A stretch of 64,000 nucleotides of DNA from NCBI GenBank assembly GCA_037447655.1, contig JBBHKE010003327.1, positions 39,302 through 103,301 on the forward strand, given 5' to 3'. The translations under genes and the position numbers were made by a program. Source of the DNA: Zygnema cylindricum (lineage: Eukaryota > Streptophyta > Zygnematophyceae > Zygnematales > Zygnemataceae). This document shows, piece after piece, positions 20,401-31,033 of the stretch. The notes below the pieces were generated by a model that did not search any database, was not told the origin of the DNA, and saw only the letters and a list, made by a program, of their open reading frames with translations. How positions within the stretch are numbered: the first letter of the stretch is position 1; the number at the start of each line of letters is the position of its first letter.

Positions 20401-20900
20401 AACAAAAATATTAGTTTCAAATTCCAGTCCCTATGTCAAAATTAGGTCAATGTCTAATTTCGCAAAACAGAAAAATTGGAAGCTCAAACTTAACAACAGA
20501 TAGGAAGACATCAGTTAGAATCCGTAGGTCAAAAGATTCTAAAGATGAAAGAGACTTCAATGAACCTCAAAAAGAAACTTCAAAGCAAACACTCAAAAAG
20601 AAAATAGGATACACGAGGTGACCTTAGAGAATAGCTGCCAAAAAGGAGTACAAAGGAGGATTAAGATACATCTCAAATTGTAAGAGTTGAGTAGCCAAGG
20701 AAATTTTTACCTCAAAGAAAAATCCCACGTAAAAAATATAGCGGAAGCCATGGTCGAGGAAACAAAAGGAAGAATTCCAATCGCCATTAAGAAGAACCTA
20801 AACCTTAGCCTTCAAGAAGGCGTGCTAAGATGTGGCAGCCTGAGGAGAAATGAGGAGATAGACTAAACCCTAAATGAGATACCAGAAAAAAAAAAAAACA
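17428..20900 (+). mobile_element. Element G internal region, LARD-like
   Basis: About 3.5 kb follows the PBS with no protease, integrase, RT or RNase H motif. It is broken into short frames rich in Lys, Glu, Arg and Ser. A gag-like stretch may survive near 17840-17990 (VMKQVTEIRG then TWSAASEELARIKANTE). The longest frame (19573-20178, 201 aa) has no recognised domain. A 'KTYKDALL' stretch at about 20190 resembles one in element I. Tandem duplications are present at 19493-19574 and around 19055-19100. The region runs into the truncated LTR of element A. Confidence 0.55.
19493..19574 (+). repeat. Exact 41-bp tandem duplication
   Basis: GACGAACCAAGGGAGTTAAA... occurs twice in a row (19493-19533 and 19534-19574) with no difference seen. 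Confidence 0.95.
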
Positions 20901-20964
20901 GGGTTATCTTAAAGGCTTTGTGTGAGCTGCCTACTCTAAGGACCTATGAGGTCTCAAAGATGTA
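20901..20964 (+). repeat. Element A 5' LTR remnant
   Basis: It matches the last 64 bp of the B 5' LTR (GGGTTATCTTA...AAAGATGTA). Upstream homology stops at a run of 13 A (20886-20898), so most of the LTR is lost. Confidence 0.8.
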
Positions 20965-20979
20965 GGTTATAGGCCCACC
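20965..20979 (+). other. Element A primer-binding site, mutated
   Basis: GGTTATAGGCCCACC differs by one base from the intact GGTTATGGGCCCACC of B and D. Confidence 0.8.
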
Positions 20980-23900
20980 TTCTAGGGTGCCAATCTTTAA
21001 TGGTACTGGCTTCATATAGTGGGAGAGTATGATGATAGGAGCTCTATGTGAGAAAAGGTTTTGGGGAATAGTGAGTAGACGGGTGAGGCATCTATCCAGT
21101 CTTGGCAGCCCTCTAGAGTTTGGAGGAAGGAGATTCACCAGAGATGTAGATCCATCTCCAACATAGGGAACAAAAGAAGGGAAGGTAGTGGACATAGGAA
21201 AAGAGAAAGAGACTATTACATTGATAGCAACCGTTTCGGCATTCATGTCACCAATTTCGAGGAACGAGGAGAATGATATGGATACATGTGACTACAACAA
21301 TATGGCGACAAAGCACTTTCTCCTCCGCCATCTTACTGAAGGGCTTGCATCTCCTCATTTGCAGGTAGAGAGCCCTTCCGATCTTTGGGTGGCTCTCATA
21401 GAGATGTACTGAAGTGGTACAATTCAACAATAACAGTTGGCTAATCATAAAATTAACGCATATGTATACAAGGGGGGGAAGATGTTGGATTTTTGTAATG
21501 AGCTCGCAACACTTTTCATGGAGCTAGAGAGTGTTGGACAAGTTGAAACTGAAAAGATAAAGGTTAACTGCTTGCTCATGAAGTTACCAGATGAGTTCGA
21601 GAACATAATCAACCGTGTGTAGGACTTGCTAGACTCAAAGTGGATATGGAATTCAGTGGTAGGGATGATTCTCGTTCAGGAGAACACGATTGAGATCCGA
21701 AGGGGAGGAAAGAGTGGGCAAGCCTTGGCAGCTGGGACCGATTGGAGGAACAACGATTCTAGGAAACCGGTCGGAAATTATAGAAGGGGGGGGCAAAAAA
21801 ATCAGACCAAGGAGTTTGGACCAAAGGCTCCCAAGGGTTTGTGTTATTTTTGTAAGAAACCAGGGCACTATATGGCAGAGTGCACTAAGTTAACCGAACT
21901 TCGATTAAAAGAGGGGCAGATTGGTGGACCTCCAAGAGGAAAGAAAAAGGCTTTTGTGACTCACGTATACAAGGAGGAATCGGAGGATGAGGACGGTGAG
22001 CTCTTGTTAGATGAGGAGTTGGAGGCAAAGACCGAGGTCGAAAATTCCTCGAAAGCAAAAGTGTGTTTTTGGAGGTTTTAAAGGTGAAGGAGGTTGGATT
22101 GTGGATTCCGCTGCCTCCGTGCACATGTGTAAGGATAAACACATGTTCACTTAGATGAGAAAGATTCCCACCGTAGAGATAGAGTATGGGTGAGAGGGTA
22201 TTCACTACTACTATTGTAGGATCGGTAGATGTGAAAGTCTTAGTGGAGGGAAAAACATCCATAGTGACATTCTCTAATGTGTTGTTTATTCCTTAGTTAA
22301 ATAAAAACCTCATCTCAACGTCTATGTTAGATGATAAGGGATTTGAGACTAGCACTAGGAAGGGAACCTTCACTGCTAGCTTTCAAGAGGAAGTTTATTT
22401 CACTGCTGAAAAAGGTAGCGAAGGGATATTTAGACTGATTTTAAGCAATGAAAATAAGAAACTTTACTATTCTGGTGTTCATTATATTATGTTGTGGCAT
22501 AAGATGCTTAGATATGTGCATCTAGATAAGTTGAAAGAAATGAAAAAGATGGGAATAGTGGAAGGAATTCAGTTTGATGAAAGTGAAAACCTAAGTGACT
22601 GTAGTGGTTGTGCTCAAGGTAAGGCACACATATTACCCTTCCCAAAGGAATCCACTTATAAAGGGGAAAAAGTGTTAGACTTGGTACACACTAATATTTG
22701 GGGACCGGCCAAAGTGCCCTCAGCGGGTGGTAAAAGGTTTATGATGACAATCACTGACGATTGGTCTCGATACTGTAGAGTGTATTTTTTGAAAAATAAA
22801 TCAAAGGCCCCACAAGTTTTTAAGAAATATAAAGCATGGAGTGAAAAACTCCATGAGACCCCTATTAAGAGAGTAAATAGTGAAAATAAGGGAGAGTATA
22901 CCTCCAATCAGTTTGAGGATTTTCTAAGAGAAGATGGAGAACAACACCAAAAGATAGTTCCAAAAGATCTTGAGCAAAATGGTGTAGCGGAGTGGTTAAA
23001 TAGAACACTAAGTGATAGTGCTAGGAGTATGCTCTCAGATAAGAAGATAGGAAAAAGATTTTGGGCCGAAGCAATGAACTGTGCAAATTATCTCAAGAAT
23101 AAAGTTCTTACTTCGGCAGTAAAAGGCCAAACTCCTTATGAGAGATGGACCAGCCAAAAACTAGATGTTACACACTTAAAGGTTTTCGATATTGAAGTAT
23201 TCAGTCTACACACAGATGGGTCAATTTGAAGTTGGATCCGAAAGGAAAACCAGGATATCTGCTAGGATATGATGAAGATGTAAAAAGATATAGTGTATGA
23301 TCTCAAGAGAGAAGATATAATCCTAGTAAAGAATCTAGTGGTCATGGATGAAAGGAAATATATAGATCCATTTAAGCATACAAAGGCAATCAAAATCAGA
23401 TTTGAGTTAGAAAATTCTGATGACTTTGAGCTTCCTAACTATCTACGTTTTCGAGAAGATGATGATCTTGCATGTTCAAATCAAACCGAGGAGGATTCAG
23501 CCGTGGAACCCCTAATGCCAACTCCAACGGAAGCGGAAAACGTGGTGGAAATAAACCCGAAATCGAGGGATAGGGGAGACGTCGAACTATTCGAAAGAAT
23601 CCACGAGAGCCATCCATTCCGACATCCGAGTTTGAGGGTGGAAGGAGAAGCAGCAAAAGACTGCAAGAGAAACAAGTTAACATCAAGGTAACCAAACTGT
23701 CTCATCTAGATGAACCCCACACTTATGGTGAGGCGATGAAATGTCCTCGGAGGAACTGGTGGAAGACAACCATTAATGAGGAGATGGCTTCGATTATAGC
23801 ATCCTATAAGTGGTAATTAGCTGTCCCTTTGATAGGAAGCCAATCGGGTGTAAGTGGGTATTTAAATTGAAATTTAACCCGGATAACACCATTAAGCGCT

Positions 23901-24888
23901 ACAAGGCTCAATTAGTGGCAAAGGAATTTACCCAAAAAAAGGGAATTGACTACAAGGAAACTTTTGCTCCGGTCGTCAAGTTTCCCTTTGTTCGGATTCT
24001 TCTCAGTATGGCGGTAGCACAAGACATAGAAGTGCATCAGATGGACATCAAGACGGCCTTCCTACATGGAGAGTTAGAAGAGGAGATTTTTATGCGACAG
24101 CCCAAAGGATTTGTGGAGCAAGGGGAAGAGAGCAAGGTATGTCGATTGATCAAATCTTTGTATGGGCTGAAATAAGCGCCCTATCAATGGAACAAGAAGC
24201 TCGATGAGTTTCTAACAAGCTAGGGATATATTCGGATCACCTCAGATCACTCAATTTATTTTTTTGAAGATGAGTAAGGAATAATTTTTATTGCAATTTA
24301 TGTTGATGATTTGCTTATTTTAAGTAAATCTATGATAAAATAAATAAGTTGAAAAATGATCTAAAAGGAAGATTTGAGATGAGGATATAGGAGAAGCAAG
24401 GTATATTTCGGGAATCTAAGTACAGAATGACATAGATAGAAAGATAATATGATTAACTCAAAAAGAGGCCATTGGAAACATGTTAGAAAGATTCCAAATA
24501 GACAAGGCTAATAATTGTACCACTCTTATGGAACTAAAAAAGGGAAGTGAGGGGAGTGTGGAAGAGGGAGTTATAATCTTGGAGGATGAGGTAGAACAAG
24601 AAAAGAAAAGATTTATGTAGACCATCCCTTATAAACAAGTAGTGGGCAGCCTAATATATTTTCTGAGTTGTACTCGTCTGGACATATTCGCAGTTGTAGG
24701 AGTACTAAGTAGGATTTTGAATGCTCCCACTAAGAAAGATTGGGAGGCATCTAAGAGAGTCCTTAGATATCTCATAGGTACTACAGATATATGGCTGCAT
24801 TTGGGTGGGAACAATACTGACATCACCACTTGCACTGATGCCACCTATAGGGATGCTCTTATGAGGAGATGCACGTCAAGGTATATAT
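20965..24888 (+). pseudogene. gag-pol: Element A gag-pol remnant (gag to RNase H start)
   Basis: Gag has a perfect CCHC knuckle (CYFCKKPGHYMAEC, about 21840-21885). The protease site reads DSAAS where DSGAS is expected (about 22102). Integrase has the HHCC region and a catalytic core with H-T-N-IWGP and S-E-N-K in place of the usual Asp residues, so two catalytic Asp are lost. RT keeps YVDD near 24300. Nonsense codons include 21410 (TGA), 21431 (TAA), 21620 (TAG), 22152 (TAG), 22294 (TAG) and 24275 (TAA), all at the same codons in B. A deletion after YVDD is also shared with B. RNase H begins (TCTDATYRDA) and is cut by F at 24888. Confidence 0.85.
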
Positions 24889-25867
24889 TGTTGTCCATAG
24901 CCTATTTCAGCGACGGATTACTCACGGAAACACCCACATACTACCTCAAACACAGCTGTGAGTCAGATAGCACAGATTACTCCACAATAAATAGAAACAC
25001 TTCAAACTGCAACAATATGCAGTTTACCATATACAATGTAAACTCCCAAAGTTAGGCCAAATCCACTAAGGCATCTAGAAGACATAAGCTCCAGAGTTTC
25101 ACAAAAACAATTGCCAGCTTAACAAACTAACCACTTAGACTGCTCACAGAATCTCACAAAGATACAGAAATACAATGTTACTTCACACACATATAGATTA
25201 TTTATCATAGAATAACTCCACAAAGTTTCATATGAAAGCACCAAATAGAGTGATCACACCAACTAGACACCAACAGGTCAAAGATGTAGAAAACAGTCTG
25301 CCATTGCTTTGATAAACCTGACTACGATACATAAAATAATCTAAGTCCTACAAGTTATACTCAGACTACTGAATGTACGGAGGCATACCAGCCGTACGGT
25401 ATCTACTCTAATAAACTAATTAGTCAAAAGGACAAAACTATGTTTTACAGAATATTTACACCGCACTCTTCGTATGTCAGAAACCAAGCTACCGCTAAGT
25501 AACTACTAAGCTACCACTACTGTACAATCATCACTGCTCGAAAACTATCCCATCCATATTATCCGTAGCAGCGCTAGCTGCGTTGGCTGCACTTGTCCGT
25601 ACGGATCATAAAAATAGCGGCAGCTGTGTTGACTAAACTGCGTCGTAGCTCAGCAGTACCGGCAACGCCTATTTCAATATTTTGTTTTGATATATCGGAT
25701 CGCTTCACGATCCGCCATCCATTTTTAGTGCCTGTTCACACCACTTTTATTATATTCGTAAGTTCGCTCCCCCAATCCGTGAATCTATTCGAGCTTCCAT
25801 ATTAAATCCACTTAGTAGTTATGCACAAAATGTCTCGTACGCACGAAACTAACTTTTCAAAACAACA
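24889..25867 (-). repeat. Element F 3' LTR
   Basis: 979 bp, in the plus direction TGTTGTCCATAGCC...TTTTCAAAACAACA. It aligns throughout with 28386-29358. It contains a 23-bp near-palindrome at 25375-25397 (GTACGGAGG...CAGCCGTAC) that is identical in the LTRs of element C, and GCTGCG-rich stretches like those of E. The polypurine tract TTTTTAGGGGAG (minus strand) adjoins at 25868. Confidence 0.9.
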
Positions 25868-26695
25868 CTCCCCTAAAAATTTAGTTTCGTGCACCCAAAA
25901 AAAATATGCAGCGTGTAATGCTATGTTGCTACGCTGCGCTAGGTCGATATCGCAGCGCAGTAAAAGTGCAGCGTGTACTGATATGCTGGAATGCTGCGCT
26001 AATTTTGACATCGCAGCCCAATACGAATAAATTATATAGCCTGTACTCCTATACTGCCATGCTGCGTTATTTTGACATCGCTGCTCTAGCAGCCGCTCCT
26101 CTTTATCCTTAACTTCTTCCTTACAGCCTCATCTACTGAGACACAGCTTTCAAACTCAACACTCCCCTCAAGCTTCAGACTCAGTAGTCCATTCTGTATG
26201 CAAATATATATACTCTAACAAAAACAAGAATGCAAAAATATTTAGAGATTAAGAATTCTTTTTTTCAACCTCCACTACTCATCATTCTAAAATTTAGCAA
26301 GGCCAACACATCACTATTGCTTATGCTAACGTCGACGTTTCCCATCATTTGCCTTCTTGAAAACTGCAACCGTGGAACATTCGTCCTGAAAAAAAAACGC
26401 CAGACTGTCCATTCACTGATTTTATAACACTCTTCAGTAAATCCGAATTTCCACTCGCAATCGTCACTTAGCTATGTTATCAGATTTGTTGAAAATCGTT
26501 TTTCTACACACTTTTATCAAACAATTGCTGCACATTCTCCCGTGTTAGATACTTCCACGCCATCCATTTCCTTATATATATGTTACTGACCCTACAGTAC
26601 AAACTTCTCATAAAGTGTCCTGTTACGTCGTTTAAGTCTCCCCATTTATCCATTACACATTCTCTCACTGTTCCCGGTTGCACTCTTTGGTGTGA

Positions 26696-27211
26696 TCAAT
26701 TTTGTGACATGTGTCTTCTCCAACCGTTTTTCCGCAATCTGTCTCTTTTTCTAGTTTTCTTATCGCTTTTTGATCTGTTCATAGACGTTGTAATTTTTCC
26801 ATGGTTTCCTTTCCCATTACCTCTATAAAGTGTAGTTTTCCTCACTAATTCTTGGTCTTTTACCATAGATTTGCCACTTCTCTTAAGTGTAAGTATTTTC
26901 AATATATTAATTCTGATTCTCTTTTCATTTAGCTTCTCTTTCCTCTTCCTATTATTTTTTCTTATATTCGATATTCCTCCAAATTTATAATTTTTTTCGC
27001 TCTCATGAACCTTCTTCCGTAGCCTCATGTTCCTAACAATTTTTGTCGGTTTTTCGTTGAGTTTAATAATTTTTGAACCCACAGTATTTTCCTCTTCTGA
27101 TTTTAAGTCCCCATTTTGTGTAAATTCACTCTTTCCTATCTCATCATCTTCTCTTTCCTTTTCTCTAAGTTCTGATTTCATTTTAGTGTTCTCTTTTTCT
27201 ATATTTTTCAA
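26696..27211 (-). CDS. Element F second ORF, Lys/Glu-rich, unknown
   Basis: A 171-residue open frame downstream of gag begins MKNIEKENTKMKSELREKER. It is very rich in Lys, Arg and Glu and probably coiled-coil or disordered. No domain was recognised. It sits where protease-integrase would start in an autonomous element. It could be a real accessory ORF or only an AT-rich remnant. Confidence 0.35.
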   Translation of the reverse strand: MKNIEKENTKMKSELREKEREDDEIGKSEFTQNGDLKSEEENTVGSKIIKLNEKPTKIVRNMRLRKKVHESEKNYKFGGISNIRKNNRKRKEKLNEKRIRINILKILTLKRSGKSMVKDQELVRKTTLYRGNGKGNHGKITTSMNRSKSDKKTRKRDRLRKNGWRRHMSQN

Positions 27212-27265
27212 CCACTTTTAATATGACTTCTTTAACTCCCCTTACTTCAGGATTCTCCTCTCCCT

Positions 27266-28411
27266 CTACGTCATTCTCACAAACCAATTATCACAAGAAT
27301 AAGTCACATATACCGAGTCTTTCCCACTCTCATCTTTTTCCTCACTATTTTGAGTAATAATAAATTTTCCAGTTTCTTCCGCTTCCATGTGCCTTTCACT
27401 TCCTTCGACTTCTCTTATTGTAGTTGCCTCTTCCTTTAGTAAGTTTGTGTCACTCACCAATATATCATAAGAGATATTGACAGTAACCGGATCCTTTTCT
27501 GTCACCTCTTTCTCCTCATTCCGAACAACACAGAAGGTTGGTAAATAAATAAATTCGTCAACACACGGTGCATGCCTTTTGTTATCTATCGAGTCTTGTC
27601 CCTCGCTCACGAAAGCACTTGATTCCTTTCTTGTTGGGGGTCGGACTAGGTTGTTGTCCCATCCATCTCTAAAATTTCGTGTAACACATGCACTTTTATA
27701 CGATGGACATACCCTGAAGGTTTGTCCTAAATCATTACAGTAAAAACAATTATTAGGCCGATCTCCGAACTCACTATTACCTTTACTTTTTTGAAACTGA
27801 GATTTAGATTCCTTTATATTCCTTTCACTTGATAAAACCTTTCTATTAGCTTCTTCATCTAGAACAACTCGTCTAGCTACAGTTAAACTCCAATCTTTTT
27901 TATCAATTGAAGTCAATCGATCCAATGCACTCTTATATTCTTTAGGTAGACTTCTCATTAGCAAGATAGCTTGTTGAGCATCTGTAAAGTTTCCTCTTGC
28001 CAAATCATTTTCTGCAAATAATACTTGAAAGTGAATACAATGTTTCTCCATACTACCTCCTACATACTTGTGCTCAACAATTTTGGTAACACTGCTAAGC
28101 CAATGATATAAAGACGTCTTTGCATACATACATTCTTTGCTCTTCCATAATTCAGCTGCCCTTTTAAAACTTAGGTATGACATTACAAAATCCTCAGTGA
28201 AGGAATTCTTGATAACCCTTAGACACTCATGATTTTTCCTTTTCCATCCATTTGATGTTTCGGCCAAGGTACCGTCCACCACGTCAATTAGCTCCATCAT
28301 CTCGAAGTAGCTCTCGAGCGCACACTTCCAGTTGTGATATTTTGATCCATCAAATATAGGTAGCCATGGGTGTGGGCCCATAACGTGTTGTCCATAGCCT
28401 ATTTCAGTCAT
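27266..28411 (-). CDS. gag: Element F Gag, 381 aa, intact frame
   Basis: Copia-type gag (UBN2/Retrotran_gag_2-like). Residues 9-30 carry HVMGPHPWLPIFDGSKYHNW, where the coding sequence runs over the primer-binding site. The middle has HKYVGGSMEKH and LLMRSLPKEYKSALD. A zinc-knuckle at about 222-235 reads CFYCNDLGQTFRVC, with Gln where the His of CCHC should be. The ATG at 28411-28409 lies inside the 5' LTR, and the first eight or so codons are LTR sequence. After the knuckle comes an acidic tail rich in Glu and Ser with no protease motif. The frame is uninterrupted although the element is otherwise non-autonomous, which suggests recent function or selection. Confidence 0.8.
   Translation of the reverse strand: MTEIGYGQHVMGPHPWLPIFDGSKYHNWKCALESYFEMMELIDVVDGTLAETSNGWKRKNHECLRVIKNSFTEDFVMSYLSFKRAAELWKSKECMYAKTSLYHWLSSVTKIVEHKYVGGSMEKHCIHFQVLFAENDLARGNFTDAQQAILLMRSLPKEYKSALDRLTSIDKKDWSLTVARRVVLDEEANRKVLSSERNIKESKSQFQKSKGNSEFGDRPNNCFYCNDLGQTFRVCPSYKSACVTRNFRDGWDNNLVRPPTRKESSAFVSEGQDSIDNKRHAPCVDEFIYLPTFCVVRNEEKEVTEKDPVTVNISYDILVSDTNLLKEEATTIREVEGSERHMEAEETGKFIITQNSEEKDESGKDSVYVTYSCDNWFVRMT
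28372..28385 (-). other. Element F primer-binding site
   Basis: Minus strand CGTTATGGGCCCAC directly follows the LTR end CAACA. It is complementary to the initiator tRNA-Met anticodon arm except for the first base. Confidence 0.8.
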
Positions 28412-29358
28412 GGATTACTCACGGAAACACCCACAGACTACCTCAAACACAGATGTGTTTCAAACAGCACAGATTACTCCACAATAAACAGAATCACTTC
28501 AAACTGCAACAATATGCAGTTTACCATTTACAGTGTAAACTCCCCAAAGTTACAGGCAAATCCACTATGGCATCTAGAAGATATAAGCTCCAGAGTTTCA
28601 CAAAAACAATTGTTAGCTTAACAAACTAACCACTTAGACTGCTCACAGAATCTTACAAAGATACTCAAATACAATGAAAATTCACACACATATAGATTCT
28701 ATATCATAGAATAACTCCACAAAGTTTCATATGAAAGCACCAAAGAGAGTGATCACACCAACAAGACACCAACAGGTCAAAGATGTAGAAAACAGTCTGC
28801 CATTGCTTTGATAAACTTGACTGCGATACATAAAATAATCTAAGTTCTGCAAGTTATACTCAGAGTACGGAGGCATACCAGCCGTACTGTATCTACTCTA
28901 ATAAAATAATTAGTCAAAAGGACAAACCTATGTTTTACAGAATATTTACACCGCACTCTTCGTATGTCAGAAACCAAGCTACCGCTAAGCAACTACTAAG
29001 CTACCACTACCGTAGAATGATCATTACTCGAAACCTATCCTATTCATATTATTCGCAGCTGCGCTAGCTGCGCTGGCTGCGCTTGTTCGTATGGATCATA
29101 AAAATAGCCGCAACTGTGTTGACTTAACTGCGTCGCTGCTCCGTCTTTCCGGCGACGCCTATTTCAATATTTTGTTTTGACATATCGGATCGCTTCACGA
29201 TCTGCCATCCATTTGTTAGTGCCTGTTAAAACCACTTTAATTATATTCGTACAAACGCTCCCCCAATCTGTGAATCTATTCGAGCTTCCATATTAAATCC
29301 ACTTAGCAGTTATTCACAAAATGTCTCGTACGCACGAAACTAACTTTTCAAAACTACA
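28386..29358 (-). repeat. Element F 5' LTR
   Basis: 973 bp, partner of 24889-25867. In the plus direction it starts TGTTGTCCATAGCC and ends AAACTACA. It includes the same conserved 23-bp near-palindrome at 28865-28887. Confidence 0.9.
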
Positions 29359-29463
29359 TGTATTGTATGTGGGTGATCGATGGAAGCTGAGTACATGGCC
29401 TCTTGCTATGCTGTAAAATAATTAATGTGGGTCAAGTCCTTGCTTGGTGAACTTTGTCATCTT
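29359..29463 (+). pseudogene. pol: Element A RNase H fragment between F and E
   Basis: These 105 bp (GTATGTGGGTGATCGATGGA... to ...GAACTTTGTCATCTT) continue the element A sequence after F and align with 56804-56900 of B. It encodes the 'EAEYMAS' part of RNase H. ATCTT at its end is the E target site. Confidence 0.85.
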
Positions 29464-30302
29464 TGTTGTTCTACAACCACCGGTGCAGGTGGAGGAGCAG
29501 CAGTAGTAGTAGAAGTAGACATGATACACTCTCAGAAGCTATCAAGAATCCTACCAACCAGCTGTTCTTAAGTGCTCACCAATTCTTATACAAGCATCCA
29601 AACCTCACAAAACTCTATCAGAATATAGAGTAGCATAAACACTGACAACTCCCAAAGTTTCAGCACAATTGACCCGACAACACTCTAGATATAATACTCA
29701 GAAGTTTCCCAAAAACTGTCTGCAGTTTTACTACTTGGAAGTCTGGATCCATAAAAATGTTGTAAGTCCTAAGTCTTATACTTTCGGTGTTCTACCGCCG
29801 ATAACAGTGTACCTGAGAGGTACGTCTAAAATCAACCCACCTACTGAGATCTACGTGTCCTTGATCGTGCCAACCCAATCTATCATTGTACAGTCAATAT
29901 TACTTAGAATCTAGATTAAGTGTTTGTACAAATACTTGTCGGCTAAGTCACTTGTGATACTCTTATGAATCTCGTCCGTTGACTAGATTCATATCAATCG
30001 CAGCTGCGTTGTCCCGTACCGGATCACATTTACATCACCCGCGGCTGCGATTTCCTGCACCGAATCATATCCAAGATAGTAGCAGCTGCGTTGTCCGTAC
30101 GAATCTTATCCAACGTAACCGCAGCTGCGTTTGTCCTGTCTGTGTCGCTGCTTCGCTGCTGCGCTGCTCTGCTGCTGAGCTGCTACGCAGCTCTGCTGTA
30201 TAGTAGCTGCGTTGCTCTTCCGTATAGCAGCTGCGCTGCTGTCTGTATAGTTGCTGCGCTGCTGCGGTGCTCTGAGACTGAAAGCTTTTCAAAAAGACAA
30301 CA
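29464..30302 (-). repeat. Element E 3' LTR
   Basis: 839 bp. The half nearest the internal region in this copy (29990-30290) is a cluster of GCAGCTGCG and CTGCGCTGCTG repeats mixed with GTCCGTACG. The PPT GCTTTAGGGGAG (minus strand) adjoins at 30303. Confidence 0.92.
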
Positions 30303-30388
30303 CTCCCCTAAAGCTTTAGAATCAGTATACCAGCGCAGCTGCGGTGATAAACTAGCGCAGTATCGCAGCATAGCAGTATAGCAATTAG

Positions 30389-31030
30389 CTATTCACTTAA
30401 TCCCACTGCTTCCCTACAATACTTCAGCTTAGGAGCAGGAAGAGCTTTAGTGAGCATATCAACAATCATTTTTGCATCTGGTAAGTAACATAATTTAATC
30501 ACTCTAGAGAACACTTTTTCTCTTACAAAGTGTAATCGTACATCCATGTGCTTGCTTTTGAAGTGATGACTCGGGTTAGAAGCAATGGCAATGGCAGCCT
30601 GGTTATCACACCAGATCACCTGCGGACCAACTTGCATGTATCCTAGTTCTTGTGACATGGATTTTACCCATAAGAGTTCTTTGAGGGCCGAGCTTGCTGC
30701 CATATATTCCGACTCCATTGTTGACTGTGCTGTCACCTTTTGAAGTTTGCTGCTCCAACAGCAAGTACCGTTCCCAACTTGTAGAACGAATCCCGTGGTA
30801 GATTTCCGGCTTGGCATGTCGCCATAGCTTGCATCACTCCATGTTTGCAGCTTGACTTCTCCTCCGCCTAGAGTGAGTTTGAGATCTTTAGTTTTTGCCA
30901 AATATCTTAAGACTCTCTTTGCTGCATCCAGATCAGATTTTCTCGGATTTTCTAGACTCCTACTCAGTACCCCGACTGCTGCAGCAATGTCAGGACGGGT
31001 ACAGTTCATGAAGTATATTAAGCTTCCCAC
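30389..31030 (-). CDS. pol: Element E RT end and RNase H
   Basis: 213 residues. GSLIYFMNCTRPDIAAAVG is the RT-connection segment, followed by RNase H with TWSDASYGD, ESEYMAASSALKEL and WCDNQAAIAI, so the D-E-D acidic residues are kept. It continues through KHMDVRLHFVREK to the copia C-terminus MLTKALPAPKLKYC. It is in frame with the upstream piece across TAG 31034-31036. Confidence 0.85.
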   Translation of the reverse strand: MGSLIYFMNCTRPDIAAAVGVLSRSLENPRKSDLDAAKRVLRYLAKTKDLKLTLGGGEVKLQTWSDASYGDMPSRKSTTGFVLQVGNGTCCWSSKLQKVTAQSTMESEYMAASSALKELLWVKSMSQELGYMQVGPQVIWCDNQAAIAIASNPSHHFKSKHMDVRLHFVREKVFSRVIKLCYLPDAKMIVDMLTKALPAPKLKYCREAVGLSE

Positions 31031-31033
31031 TAT

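Larger units (their letters stand above)
24889..29358 (-). mobile_element. Element F: gag-only copia-type non-autonomous retrotransposon
   Basis: LTRs at 24889-25867 and 28386-29358 enclose 2.5 kb that encodes a gag but no protease, integrase, RT or RNase H. Flanks TATAT (24884-24888) and TGTAT (29359-29363) match at 4 of 5. The element splits the RNase H of element A. PBS and PPT are of the same type as in the full-length elements, so it probably uses their enzymes. Confidence 0.85.
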
